Assembly: GCA_963204785.1 (NCBI GenBank)
Contig: CAUJHG010000072.1
Location: 1-64,000 of the forward strand
Length of the DNA: 64,000 nt
Direction: 5' to 3'
Source of the DNA: Pseudomonadota bacterium
GTDB lineage: Bacteria; Pseudomonadota; Gammaproteobacteria; Burkholderiales; Burkholderiaceae_E
Below are positions 1 to 8,274 of the stretch, one piece after another. Numbering within the stretch: position 1 is the first letter of the stretch; the number at the start of each line of letters is the position of its first letter. Made by a program: the position numbers and the translations under genes. Under the pieces are notes generated by a model, which saw nothing but the letters and a program-made list of their open reading frames with translations, was not told the DNA's origin and made no database searches.

Positions 1-687
1 GCCCATCAGGGTGTCCGCGGGTACGCGCGCGTCGGTGAAGAAGGTCTGGGTGAAGCCGTACTCCCCGGTGAGCTTGCGGATCGGCCGGGTCTCGATGCCA
101 GGAACGTGCATCGGGATCAGGAAGTAGGACAGGCCCGCGTAACGCTTCTCCTGGGGATTGGTGCGCGCCAGCAGGATCATGTACTTGGCGTAGCTGCCCA
201 GGCTGGTCCAGATCTTCGAGCCATTGAGCACGTACTCGTCGCCGTCGCGCTGGGCACGGGTCTGGGCGTTGGCGAGATCGGAGCCCTGGTCGGGCTCCGA
301 GAAGCCCTGGCACCAGATTTCCTCACCGCTGAGGATCCCGGGGATGAAGCGCTTCTTCTGCTCCTCGGTGCCGATCGCGAGGATCAGCGGGCCTGCCCAG
401 TTCAGCCCGATGGTGTTCGGGACGAAGGGCACCTTCTCGGCGGCCATCTCCTCGTCGGCGATGTCCTGGTAGACCTGCGGGCGTCCCCCGCCGCCATAGG
501 CCTTGGGCCAGGCCATGCCCAGATAGCCGGCCTCGTACAGCTTGCGCTGCCAGTCGCGCAGGTACTCGAACTGCTGGTCGGTGCCCACCTCCATGAAGGT
601 CTCGGGCAGAAGGAAGTCGGGCTGGGCCGGGCGGTTCGCACGCAGCCAGGCCCTCACCTCCAGGCGAAAGTCTTCGAGTTCGCTCAT
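1..687 (-). CDS. Acyl-CoA dehydrogenase, N-terminal part (cut by window edge)
   Basis: FAD-dependent acyl-CoA dehydrogenase, expected to introduce the alpha,beta double bond into an acyl-CoA in the cytoplasm. The first 229 residues are present, from an ATG at 687 with MSELEDFRLEVRAWL; the carboxyl end lies outside the window. Visible family marks are GLNWAGPLILAIGTEEQK, the substrate/FAD-domain segment WCQGFSEPDQGSDLANAQT and the beta-domain segment YVLNGSKIWTSLGSYAKYM. It lies 53 bases downstream of the enoyl-CoA hydratase and is probably the last visible gene of the minus-strand operon that starts at 9977. The catalytic base region cannot be inspected. Substrate unknown. Confidence 0.9.
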   Translation of the reverse strand, partial: MSELEDFRLEVRAWLRANRPAQPDFLLPETFMEVGTDQQFEYLRDWQRKLYEAGYLGMAWPKAYGGGGRPQVYQDIADEEMAAEKVPFVPNTIGLNWAGPLILAIGTEEQKKRFIPGILSGEEIWCQGFSEPDQGSDLANAQTRAQRDGDEYVLNGSKIWTSLGSYAKYMILLARTNPQEKRYAGLSYFLIPMHVPGIETRPIRKLTGEYGFTQTFFTDARVPADTLMG

Positions 688-740
688 CTCGTCTCCTCGC
701 TTGCCGCAGCGCGGCGTCGATGGTCCTGGTGATCCGCGGC

Positions 741-1517
741 TCAGCTCTTGCCCGTCCAGGCCGGCTGGCGCTTCTCGCGGAAGGCCGCCATGCCCTCGGC
801 CGCTTCGGGCGACTTGAACATCCGCTGGCTCCACTCGGCCATGTCGCGCAGCCCGTCGTGGACCGGCAGTTGCGGCACGCGGCGCACCAGCTTCTTGCAC
901 TCGGCGACCGCGATCGGACCGCCCAGACGGATCATGTCGATCTCCTCCTGCACCGCTGCGCGCAGCGCGTCCCTGGGCACCGCGCGATGGGCCAGCCCCA
1001 TCTCGACCGCCTGCCTGCCCTTGAAGCGCTCACCGGTGAGGAACAGCTTCATCGAGTGGTGCGGACCGAGCTTGGGGACGCAGACCACTGCGATCACCGC
1101 CGGGATCACACCGATGCGCACTTCGGAGAAGCTGCAGTCGACGTCCTCGGCGATCACCACGATGTCCGAGGCTCCGACCAGCCCCAGCCCGCCCGCGAAG
1201 GCCGCGCCGTTGACCGCAGAGATCACCGGCTTGGGGCTCTCGAGCATCGCTTCGAGGATGTCGGGCAGGCTTGCGCCCACCTTGCCGTCGATCGCGCTGC
1301 CGGGCGGGCTCTTGAGATCGGCGCCGGCGCAGAAGGCCGGACCGCTCCCGGTCAGCACGATGCAGCGTGCGGCCGGGTCCGCCAGCGCAGTCTGCAGGTG
1401 CGCGTGCAGTTCGTTGACCAGCACCGCGGACAGCGCGTTGCGGTTCTCCGGACGGTTCAGCGTGATCCAGGCCGCGCCGTCGCGGACTTCGTACAGGGTG
1501 GCTTCGGTGTTCGGCAT
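741..1517 (-). CDS. Enoyl-CoA hydratase/isomerase family protein
   Basis: Crotonase-fold enzyme of 258 residues acting on enoyl-CoA thioesters. Family marks are WITLNRPENRNALS near the start, the oxyanion-hole segments GPAFCAGADLK and NGAAFAGGLGLVGASD, and SEVRIGVIPAV, which carries one of the two catalytic glutamates. The second glutamate of classical hydratases is not obvious (IAVVCVPKLG follows), so a methylglutaconyl-type hydratase or another crotonase is equally possible. The frame runs open upstream, but the ATG at 1517 is preceded by AGGAGA and begins where family homology begins. It sits between two acyl-CoA dehydrogenase genes on the same strand, which supports a beta-oxidation role. 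Confidence 0.9.
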   Translation of the reverse strand: MPNTEATLYEVRDGAAWITLNRPENRNALSAVLVNELHAHLQTALADPAARCIVLTGSGPAFCAGADLKSPPGSAIDGKVGASLPDILEAMLESPKPVISAVNGAAFAGGLGLVGASDIVVIAEDVDCSFSEVRIGVIPAVIAVVCVPKLGPHHSMKLFLTGERFKGRQAVEMGLAHRAVPRDALRAAVQEEIDMIRLGGPIAVAECKKLVRRVPQLPVHDGLRDMAEWSQRMFKSPEAAEGMAAFREKRQPAWTGKS

Positions 1518-1785
1518 GGGTCTCCTCTCGAGGGGATTCGGTTCGTCTTGCCGCAGGCGCTTCGGGAGCGCACTGCCGTCATTCTGGTCGGATTCCGTGC
1601 GCAGGGCATCTGCCCGCGTTCCACCGTTGCACCGGAGGCGACCATTCCGGCCGGCAGCCATTCTGCACAAGACCGTCGCCCCGCCATGTGCTTGCAGTGC
1701 CTTCGCGCGCTGCCGGCCGAAGGGATCGCGGCGCCTCGCAATCGTGTCCGACGAGGCGCCATGCCCTTCAGGCCCGCTCGCGGGC

Positions 1786-2991
1786 TCAGCGGTACTTGCG
1801 CAACTCCAGCTTGCCGATCTGGTTGCGGTGCACCTCGTCGGGCCCGTCGGCCAGTCGCAGCGCCCGCGACATCGCGTAGGCATGGGCCAGGCCGAAGTCA
1901 TTGCCGGTGCCTCCACCGCCATGGGCCTGGATCGCCCAGTCGATCACCTTCGCAGCCATGTTCGGCACCGCCACCTTGATCATCGCGATCTCGGTCTTGG
2001 CGACCTTGTTGCCCACGGTGTCCATCCGGTGCGCAGCGTGCAGGGTCAGCAGTCGCGCCTGCTCGATCATGATGCGCGACTCCGCGATCCGCTCGACGGT
2101 CACGCCCTGCTCGGCCACCGGCTTGCCGAAGGCCACGCGCGAGAGGCTGCGCCTGCACATCCGCTCGAGCGCCCGCTCGGCCAGTCCGATCTGGCGCATG
2201 CAGTGGTGGATGCGCCCCGGGCCGAGCCGGCCCTGCGCGATCTCGAAGCCGCGCCCCTCGCCCAGCAGCAGGTTCGACGCGGGCACCCGGACGTTCTCGA
2301 AGATCACCTCGGAGGCGCGATCGGGCATGCCGTAGAAGCCGAACACAGGCAGCGGCCGCAGCACCTTCACTCCGGGAGTGTCCATCGGCACCAGGATCAT
2401 CGACTGCTGCCGGTGCCGGTCAGGGTTGTCCGGATCGGTCTTGCCCATCAGGATCGCGATCCGGCAGCGCGGGTCGGTGGCGTTCGTGGTGTACCACTTG
2501 TGGCCGTTGATCACGTAGAAGTCGCCGTCGCGCCGGATCGAAGTCTCGACGTTGGTAGCGTCGCTCGAGGCCACCTTGGGCTCGGTCATCGCAAAGCAGG
2601 AGCGGATCTCGCCCGCGAGCAGCGGCTCGAGCCACTGCTTCCTGTGTTCCTCGGTGCCGTAGCGCTCGAGGACCTCCATGTTGCCGGTGTCCGGCGCCGA
2701 GCAGTTGAACACCTCGGGCGCGAGGAAGGAGCGGCCCATGATCTCGCAGAGCGGTGCGTACTCGAGATTGGTCAGTCCGGCACCGCGCTCGGATTGCGGC
2801 AGGAACAGGTTCCACAGGCCCGCGGCCCGCGCCTTCGGCTTGAGCTCCTCGATGATCGGGTGCACCTTCCAGGGGCCGAGCTCCTCCGCCTCGCGCATGT
2901 GGCGCGCCTCGTTCGGGTAGATGTGCTCTTCCATGAAGGCATTCAGGCGCGCCTGCAGTTCGACGACTTTCGGGGATGGATCGTAGGACAT
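1786..2991 (-). CDS. Acyl-CoA dehydrogenase (ACAD10/11-like)
   Basis: Full-length acyl-CoA dehydrogenase of 401 residues. Marks: [71 protein letters not shown] and [13 protein letters not shown], ending in [16 protein letters not shown], the form of the active-site loop seen in ACAD10/11-like enzymes. The start is an ATG behind AAGGAAA. It is clearly paralogous to the dehydrogenase at 32631-33848: the segments around residues 70-130 and 240-270 are nearly the same. About 270 non-coding bases separate it from the hydratase downstream. The gene for an ACAD10/11-type kinase-like protein lies upstream in the same operon (7216-8274), which matches the combination known from mammalian ACAD10/11. 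Substrate is inferred only as medium/long or hydroxylated acyl-CoA. Confidence 0.92.
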   Translation of the reverse strand: MSYDPSPKVVELQARLNAFMEEHIYPNEARHMREAEELGPWKVHPIIEELKPKARAAGLWNLFLPQSERGAGLTNLEYAPLCEIMGRSFLAPEVFNCSAPDTGNMEVLERYGTEEHRKQWLEPLLAGEIRSCFAMTEPKVASSDATNVETSIRRDGDFYVINGHKWYTTNATDPRCRIAILMGKTDPDNPDRHRQQSMILVPMDTPGVKVLRPLPVFGFYGMPDRASEVIFENVRVPASNLLLGEGRGFEIAQGRLGPGRIHHCMRQIGLAERALERMCRRSLSRVAFGKPVAEQGVTVERIAESRIMIEQARLLTLHAAHRMDTVGNKVAKTEIAMIKVAVPNMAAKVIDWAIQAHGGGGTGNDFGLAHAYAMSRALRLADGPDEVHRNQIGKLELRKYR

Positions 2992-3095
2992 CGGATTTCC
3001 TTGTCGATGGGAGGGGAAGCCTGCCGGCGCGCCGTGCGCCGGGCGTCACCCGGATGATCGCCGCTTTCGCCCCGGATCGCGAGACCACGGGCCGA

Positions 3096-3725
3096 TCAGC
3101 CGCCCAGATCGATCCTGGCAGCCAGCGTGAGCCCCGCAGGGGCCTCCCACGCGGTGAACACCAGCGCGCGCGCGCCGTCCAGCGCCGCCTCCTGCAGGCA
3201 ATCGCGCACGCAGGCGGCAGAAGTGCTGTCGAGCGCACCGAAGGGATCATCGAGCAGCGTCACCGGAGCGCGTGCGGCGAAGGCGCCGGCCAGCCACACC
3301 TTGCGCCGGGTGCCGGTCGACAGCATCGACAGGGTCTTGGCCAGATGCGGGGCGAGCGCAAGGCGATCCAGCAGCGCGCCGAGCCGCGCGTCGTCGAAGT
3401 CTGGCCAGCGCGCACGCAGGGAATCGAAGACCTCGGGCGGCGTGCACCGGTCGAAGTCCGGCGATGCCATGCCCGAACACAGGACCATCCGGCGATGGAA
3501 CTGCGGCTGCGTTGCGAGGTCGATGTCCGCTGCCAGGAGACGGCCGGCCTGCGGCATCAGTTCGCCCGAAAGCAGCTTGAGCAGGGTGGTCTTGCCGCTG
3601 CCGTCGTCACCACAGACCAGGGTCAGCCCGGCCGGGATCGACGCATCGAGTCCGTCGAACAGTGGAACCCCAGGGTGCCCGAAGCGCAGCCCCTGCACTT
3701 CGAGCAGCGGCGCCGCACCAGCCAT
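3096..3725 (-). CDS. Lone ABC transporter ATP-binding protein
   Basis: Small ABC ATPase of 209 residues with every core motif: Walker A GDDGSGKTTLLKLLSG, signature-like LSTGTRRKVWLAGAF and Walker B region APVTLLDDPFGALD. Two motifs are unusual. The signature is LSTGT rather than LSGGQ, and the residue after the Walker B aspartate, normally the catalytic glutamate, is aspartate (LLDDP). Length and layout resemble CcmA-like exporter ATPases. No permease is adjacent on either strand, so the partner is unknown. The ATG at 3725 overlaps the stop of the upstream MBL-fold gene by one base (TGATG), implying translational coupling. The open frame continues far upstream, but homology and coupling both favour this start. 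Confidence 0.8.
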   Translation of the reverse strand: MAGAAPLLEVQGLRFGHPGVPLFDGLDASIPAGLTLVCGDDGSGKTTLLKLLSGELMPQAGRLLAADIDLATQPQFHRRMVLCSGMASPDFDRCTPPEVFDSLRARWPDFDDARLGALLDRLALAPHLAKTLSMLSTGTRRKVWLAGAFAARAPVTLLDDPFGALDSTSAACVRDCLQEAALDGARALVFTAWEAPAGLTLAARIDLGG

Positions 3726-4531
3726 CAGGCGCGCGGCGGCAGGTGCAGGCAGGCGATTCCCAGCGCGTCGCCCTCCAGGCGCGGGTAGCGCTCGAGCACG
3801 AGGGGATCGTGCCCGGGGACCACATGCTGCGGCGAGTCGGCCTCGGCGAGCAGCCGGCGGTGACCATCGAGCATGTCGGCGACGTTGTAGACGATCGGGA
3901 AGGGGCGCCCCTGCTCGAGGTTCTCGTAGTAGTGGCTGGCATCGGACGCCAGCACGACGCGCCCGCGTGCGGTCGACACCGCAACCGACTGCATGCCGCG
4001 CGTGTGCCCGCCGATCAGCAGCAGGTCCACTCCCGGAGCGATCCGCGAGTCGCCGTCGTGGAAGACGACGCGGTCGGCATAGACCTTGCGCACCAGCAGG
4101 GTCACGTCGTCCACCGAATAGGCGTGCCGCAGCCCGGCGTGGCACATGCAGCGTCCCGTGGCGTAGCCCATCTCGGCGTCCTGCACGTGAAAGCGCGCGT
4201 TGGGCAGCTTGTCCAGGTTGCCCGCATGATCGTAGTGCAGGTGCGTCAGCACCACGTCGGTCACCTGCGCGGGGTCGACGCCCAGCACCCGCAGCGCCTC
4301 GATCGGGCAGCGTGAGAGGACCCGGCCGCGCGCGGCGGCGCTCTGCGCATTGAAGCCGGTGTCCACGAGGATGCTGCGCTCGCCGCTGCGCAGCAGCCAC
4401 ACGTAGAAGTCCAGCGGCATCGGCCCGTCGTGGGGATCGTGGCCGATGAAGTTGTCGCTGCGCATGCGGTGCACGCTCGCGTAGCGGATCGCGTAGACCT
4501 CGTGGATCGCGTCGGTGTCCGGTTTGCTCAT
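3725..4531 (-). CDS. MBL-fold metallohydrolase (AHL-lactonase-like)
   Basis: Metallo-beta-lactamase-fold hydrolase of 268 residues. The dinuclear metal site is visible as VVLTHLHYDHAGNLDKLP (HxHxDH), with further ligands at LLIGGHTRGMQ, VLASDASHYYENL and VVPGHDPLV. This arrangement resembles N-acyl-homoserine lactonases and related ring-opening lactonases. The ATG at 4531 has GGAGA upstream, and homology starts with it. It lies between the CoxE-type gene (49 bases upstream) and the ABC ATPase that it overlaps. In a fatty-acid operon it could hydrolyse a lactone or thioester intermediate; quorum-signal hydrolysis is an alternative that sequence alone does not decide. Confidence 0.85.
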   Translation of the reverse strand: MSKPDTDAIHEVYAIRYASVHRMRSDNFIGHDPHDGPMPLDFYVWLLRSGERSILVDTGFNAQSAAARGRVLSRCPIEALRVLGVDPAQVTDVVLTHLHYDHAGNLDKLPNARFHVQDAEMGYATGRCMCHAGLRHAYSVDDVTLLVRKVYADRVVFHDGDSRIAPGVDLLLIGGHTRGMQSVAVSTARGRVVLASDASHYYENLEQGRPFPIVYNVADMLDGHRRLLAEADSPQHVVPGHDPLVLERYPRLEGDALGIACLHLPPRA

Positions 4532-4581
4532 CGTCGTCTCCGCCTCGCGCGTGGGTCGGTGGGTGCGGCAGCCTGGCCCGG

Positions 4582-6126
4582 TCAGGCGTTCGCCTGCCCG
4601 GGCCGCAGCAGATGATCGAGCATGCGCTCGAGGTCGTGCAGTGACCGGCAGGGACGGACCAGGTCGCAGTGCACGGAGTAGCGCAGCATCTCGGAGTCGC
4701 CGTAGCCCCATGAGGATCGCGCCTCGGGGTTCAGCCACACCAGGCGCCGGGCGCGACGATGGACCGCCTCGAGCAGCGGGACCCGGGGCTCGCCGCCGTT
4801 GTTGCGCGCATCTCCGAGGATCAGCACGGTGGTCTTGCGGTCGATGTCGGCCAGCAGGCGGTCGTCGACGTCCTCGAGCATGCGGCCGTAGTCGCTGCCG
4901 CTGCCGCCGACGCTGCGCATCACCTCGTCGACCGCGCGCTCGAGCGGCATCGTCGCGAACAGGTCGCTGACCTCGACCAGGTCCGAGATGAACGCGAAGC
5001 TGCGCAGGCCCGACATCAGCTCCTGCAGGCTGTAGACGAACAGCAGCAGGAAACGGGCATAGGCGCTCACCGAGCCGCTGACGTCGCAGATCACGATCAC
5101 GCGCGGGCGATCGACGACCTCGGTGCGCCAGACCGGTTCGAAGAGCACGCCGCCGTAGGCGGCGTTGTGCCGCATCGTGCGCCGGACGTCGAGCTCGCCA
5201 CGACGGGTGTGGCGGCTGCGGCGCGCATGCCGGGCCGCGAGCTTGCGAGCGAGCTTCTGGACGATCTCGCGCACGCGCGGCAGGTCACGTCGCTCGATGG
5301 CCGACAGCGGCTTGGTGCGCAGGAATTCCTCCTGCATCGCACGGGTGGGCGCTGCGGCGTAGAGGTCGAGCTGCCGGTCGACGAAGGCGCGCACCTCGGT
5401 GAACAGACGCTCGCGCGCCTGGCGCAGCCGCGTGCCGCGCGCCGACGGGCCGCCCTGCTCGGCAGCGTCGATCGCCCGATCGAGATCCCGTGCGCCCATC
5501 TCCTGCTGGATGCGCTGCGTGTACCAGCCCCGCTGCGTGCGGATCCAGATGTCGGTGATGCCGACCGCGCGCGCGGCCACCGCAAGTCGGCGGGCGAGCT
5601 CGGCCTGGTCGCCGCGCAGCAGCAGGTCGGCCAGCGCTGCGGCGTCGACCCCCGCGCGCGCCGCGCTGCCGCCACCTCCGCCGCCGCCGCTGCGCCCGTC
5701 GGCGCTGCCGCTGCCGTCGTTGCCTCCCTCGCCTTCGCCGATGGCGGGATCGTCACGCTCGCGAGCGTCGCTGCGTTCGGCATGGTCCTCCGGCAGCGTC
5801 TGCCCGTCGGCGCCATCGCTCGGGCCGTCGTCACGCCCCTCGTCGGCGCCGTCCGCCGCGTCTGCGGACCACTGCTCCGAGTCCGGGTCCGGCGGGGGCA
5901 TCCCGGCAAAGGCATCGAAGGCGAAGAAGCGATCGAAGGCCTCGTCGAAGACCTCGCGTTCGAGCATGGACTTCGCCAGCGTGGAGCCCAGCGCGGACTT
6001 CAGCAGCTCGCGGTCGTGCCAGCCGATCAGCGAGACTGCGCGGGAGGCGTCGATCTCGGCATCGAGGCTCGGCTCGAGCGCGGCTCCGCGCAAGGCCTTG
6101 AAGAAATCCTCGAGAGTGGTCTGCAT
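4582..6126 (-). CDS. VWA domain-containing protein, CoxE-like
   Basis: Protein of 514 residues. The amino-terminal third contains conserved helices (SLIGWHDRELLKSALGSTLA). A low-complexity acidic linker rich in Asp, Gly and Ser follows at about residues 80-160. A CoxE-type carboxyl half carries the von Willebrand A metal-site motif VIVICDVSGSVSAYARF (DxSxS) and RSVGGSGSDYGRMLED. CoxE-like proteins work with MoxR/CoxD ATPases as chaperones for cofactor or metal-centre insertion. The MoxR partner is the next gene upstream, 26 bases away. No CO-dehydrogenase-type structural genes are in the window, so the client is unknown. Start: ATG opening MQTTLEDFFKALRG. Confidence 0.85.
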   Translation of the reverse strand: MQTTLEDFFKALRGAALEPSLDAEIDASRAVSLIGWHDRELLKSALGSTLAKSMLEREVFDEAFDRFFAFDAFAGMPPPDPDSEQWSADAADGADEGRDDGPSDGADGQTLPEDHAERSDARERDDPAIGEGEGGNDGSGSADGRSGGGGGGGSAARAGVDAAALADLLLRGDQAELARRLAVAARAVGITDIWIRTQRGWYTQRIQQEMGARDLDRAIDAAEQGGPSARGTRLRQARERLFTEVRAFVDRQLDLYAAAPTRAMQEEFLRTKPLSAIERRDLPRVREIVQKLARKLAARHARRSRHTRRGELDVRRTMRHNAAYGGVLFEPVWRTEVVDRPRVIVICDVSGSVSAYARFLLLFVYSLQELMSGLRSFAFISDLVEVSDLFATMPLERAVDEVMRSVGGSGSDYGRMLEDVDDRLLADIDRKTTVLILGDARNNGGEPRVPLLEAVHRRARRLVWLNPEARSSWGYGDSEMLRYSVHCDLVRPCRSLHDLERMLDHLLRPGQANA

Positions 6127-6152
6127 CGTGCGCGTGAGGCGACGGGAACCGC

Positions 6153-7100
6153 TCAGGCGGCTGCCTTGGCGACCTCTGCCATCAGCCTGGGCAGCTGCTC
6201 GCCGGCATTCTCGATGTCCTGCTCGAACTTCAGGATGACGTTCAGGGTGCTGCGCACCAGGTCGGGCGACAGGTGCTCGGCGTTGAGCAGCACGAGCGTG
6301 CGCGCCCAGTCGAGGGTTTCGCTCACCGACGGCGCCTTGCGCAGGTCCATCGTGCGCACGCTCTGCACGAACGCGACCAGCTCACGCTGCAGCTGTTCGG
6401 ACAGGCCAGGCACCCGCCTGTTCAGGATCATCCGCTCGAGCGCCGCGTCCGGGAAGGGGATGTGCAGGTGCAGACAGCGGCGCTTGAGCGCGTCGCTGAG
6501 TTCGCGCGTCGCGTTGCTCGTGAGCACCACCATCGGCCGCACCAGCGCCTCGAGCGTCCCGAGCTCCGGCACCGAGACCTGGAAGTCGGAGAGCACCTCG
6601 AGCAGGAAGGCCTCGAATTCCGGGTCGGCCTTGTCGATCTCGTCGATCAGCAGCACGCAGCCGCCCGGCTGCTTCAGCGCCAGGTAGAGCGGACGGGGCT
6701 CGAGGAAGTGCTCCGAGAAGAACAGGTCGTCGTGCCCGTGGAGGCGGTCGATCGCCGCGGCGAGCCCCTCGGCCCCCTGCAGCACGTCGGCCAGCTTGTC
6801 CTTGAGCAGCTGGGTGTAGAGCAGCTGCTTGCCGTACTTCCACTCGTACAGCGCCTTGGCCTCGTCGAGTCCCTCGTAGCACTGCAGGCGGATCAGCGGC
6901 ACTTCGAGCATCGTCGCGAGCGCCTTCGCGAGCTCGGTCTTGCCCACGCCCGCCGGTCCCTCGACCAGCACCGGCTTCTGCAGGTGGAAGGAGAGGAAGG
7001 TGGTGGTGGCGATCTGGGGGCTTGCGATGTAGCCGACCTGCGCGAAGCTGGCGCGCAGGTCGTCTGCGGAGGGGAAGTGCGTCGAGTAGAGTTCTTTCAT
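6153..7100 (-). CDS. MoxR-family AAA ATPase (CoxD-like)
   Basis: AAA+ ATPase of 315 residues with Walker A LVEGPAGVGKTELAKALA (about residues 45-61), Walker B GCVLLIDEIDKADPEFEAFL and sensor region VVLTSNATRELSDALKRRC. MoxR proteins assemble or activate enzyme complexes with VWA partners, and the CoxE-like VWA protein is encoded 26 bases downstream, so the two are almost certainly a functional pair. Its start is an ATG with MKELYSTHFPSADDLR. About 115 bases rich in inverted repeats separate it from the upstream phosphotransferase gene, leaving open whether it is mainly read from the ligase promoter. Confidence 0.92.
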   Translation of the reverse strand: MKELYSTHFPSADDLRASFAQVGYIASPQIATTTFLSFHLQKPVLVEGPAGVGKTELAKALATMLEVPLIRLQCYEGLDEAKALYEWKYGKQLLYTQLLKDKLADVLQGAEGLAAAIDRLHGHDDLFFSEHFLEPRPLYLALKQPGGCVLLIDEIDKADPEFEAFLLEVLSDFQVSVPELGTLEALVRPMVVLTSNATRELSDALKRRCLHLHIPFPDAALERMILNRRVPGLSEQLQRELVAFVQSVRTMDLRKAPSVSETLDWARTLVLLNAEHLSPDLVRSTLNVILKFEQDIENAGEQLPRLMAEVAKAAA

Positions 7101-7154
7101 GGGGCGCGAGCCTACCTGAAGTGCGCCGCGGGCGCGCGGGACCTCGTGCGCCAG

Positions 7155-7201
7155 GGCGCCCGATCGTGGGCGCCGGCCGCGCCGACATCGGCTCGGCCGG
7201 C
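7155..7201. repeat. Intergenic inverted repeats between phosphotransferase and moxR genes
   Basis: Two adjacent hairpins lie in the 115-base gap. GGCGCCC (7155-7161) pairs with GGGCGCC (7168-7174), and GCCGGCCG (7172-7179) pairs with CGGCCGGC (7194-7201) with further inner pairing. There is no T-run, so a classical intrinsic terminator is unlikely. An RNA-processing or attenuation element within the operon is possible. Confidence 0.45.
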
Positions 7202-7215
7202 GCGCGAATGCGCGC

Positions 7216-8274
7216 TCAGCGCCGTGCCTCCAGGCGAGCCACTGCCTCCTCGGCCAGTCCGAGGAAGTTGCCGATCCGCTGCAGCAGCTGGTCCAGATCG
7301 ACCCCCTCGCTGCTCTTCTTGCCAGCCAGATAGCGCGCGTAGACGCCGTGGACGATCGCTGCCGATTTCCACCGGTTGAAGCCGACGTAGTAGTCGAGCC
7401 GGGAGAGGTCGCGGCCGGTGCGCTCGGCGTAGCGCCGGGCCAGGGCCTCGCGCCCCGGGAAGCCGGGCAGCGCGGTGGGCGCGTCGCTTCGGAAGGGCAC
7501 CGGATCGCCGGGCTCGGTCCACTGGTTCAGCGCGTAGGCCAGATCGGCGAGCGGGTCGCCCAGCGTGGAGATCTCCCAGTCGACCACGGCAGCAATCCTG
7601 CCATCGGCCCCGACCAGGCAGTTGTGCGTTCCGTAGTCGCCGTGGACGACACGCGCGGGTCCCTGCTCGGGAAGGTTCTCGAGCAGGTACTTCTGCACCG
7701 AGTGCGCACGCGGGTCGTCGAAACGGGCATCCTCGATCGAGGCAGTCCAGGAGCGGTACCAGGTCTTGAGCTGGCGCTCGATGTAGCCCTCCTTCTTGCC
7801 GAGGTCGCCCAGGCCCACTGCGTCCGGATCCACCGAGTGCAGGTCGGCGAGGACGTCGATGAACGAGTGCGCGAAGCGCTCGCGGTTGGCCGGCGGCACC
7901 CAGCGCTCGGTGTCGGCAGCGACGTACAGCGGATGGCCGTCCACGAAGCCCATCACGTAGAAGTGCGCGCCGGTGACCGACGGATCCTCGCAGAAGCCCA
8001 GCGCCCGGGGAACCGGGACGGGCGTGGGGCCCAGCGCGCTGATGATCGCCCACTCGCGGCCCATGTCGTGCGCCTTGGGCAGCAGCTCGCCCATCGGCGG
8101 GCGACGGATCACCGCCTTTCGGCCCTGCGCATCCTCGAGCAGGCAGGTGAGGTTCGAGTGCCCGCCCTCGAGCCGCGTCCATCGGAACGGCGGAGTCACG
8201 CCGCTGACGTTGCGGGCGATCCAGGCTTCGACGGCAGGGATGTCGTATCCGGGCAGGCTGGTGGGGCTGGTCAT
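7216..8274 (-). CDS. Phosphotransferase family protein (ACAD10/11-type kinase-like)
   Basis: Aminoglycoside-phosphotransferase-fold protein of 352 residues. Marks are the nucleotide-loop region LEGGHSNLTCLLED, KAVIRRPPMG, the catalytic loop RVVHGDYGTHNCLVG (HGDxxxxN) and the metal-binding AVVDWEISTLGDPLADLAY. This subfamily corresponds to the kinase-like domain fused to acyl-CoA dehydrogenase in mammalian ACAD10/ACAD11, where it phosphorylates 4-hydroxyacyl-CoAs. Here it is a separate gene in an operon with an ACAD10/11-like dehydrogenase (1786-2991). The start at 8274 overlaps the stop of the ligase gene upstream by four bases (ATGA). The specific substrate is inferred from family context only. 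Confidence 0.88.
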   Translation of the reverse strand: MTSPTSLPGYDIPAVEAWIARNVSGVTPPFRWTRLEGGHSNLTCLLEDAQGRKAVIRRPPMGELLPKAHDMGREWAIISALGPTPVPVPRALGFCEDPSVTGAHFYVMGFVDGHPLYVAADTERWVPPANRERFAHSFIDVLADLHSVDPDAVGLGDLGKKEGYIERQLKTWYRSWTASIEDARFDDPRAHSVQKYLLENLPEQGPARVVHGDYGTHNCLVGADGRIAAVVDWEISTLGDPLADLAYALNQWTEPGDPVPFRSDAPTALPGFPGREALARRYAERTGRDLSRLDYYVGFNRWKSAAIVHGVYARYLAGKKSSEGVDLDQLLQRIGNFLGLAEEAVARLEARR

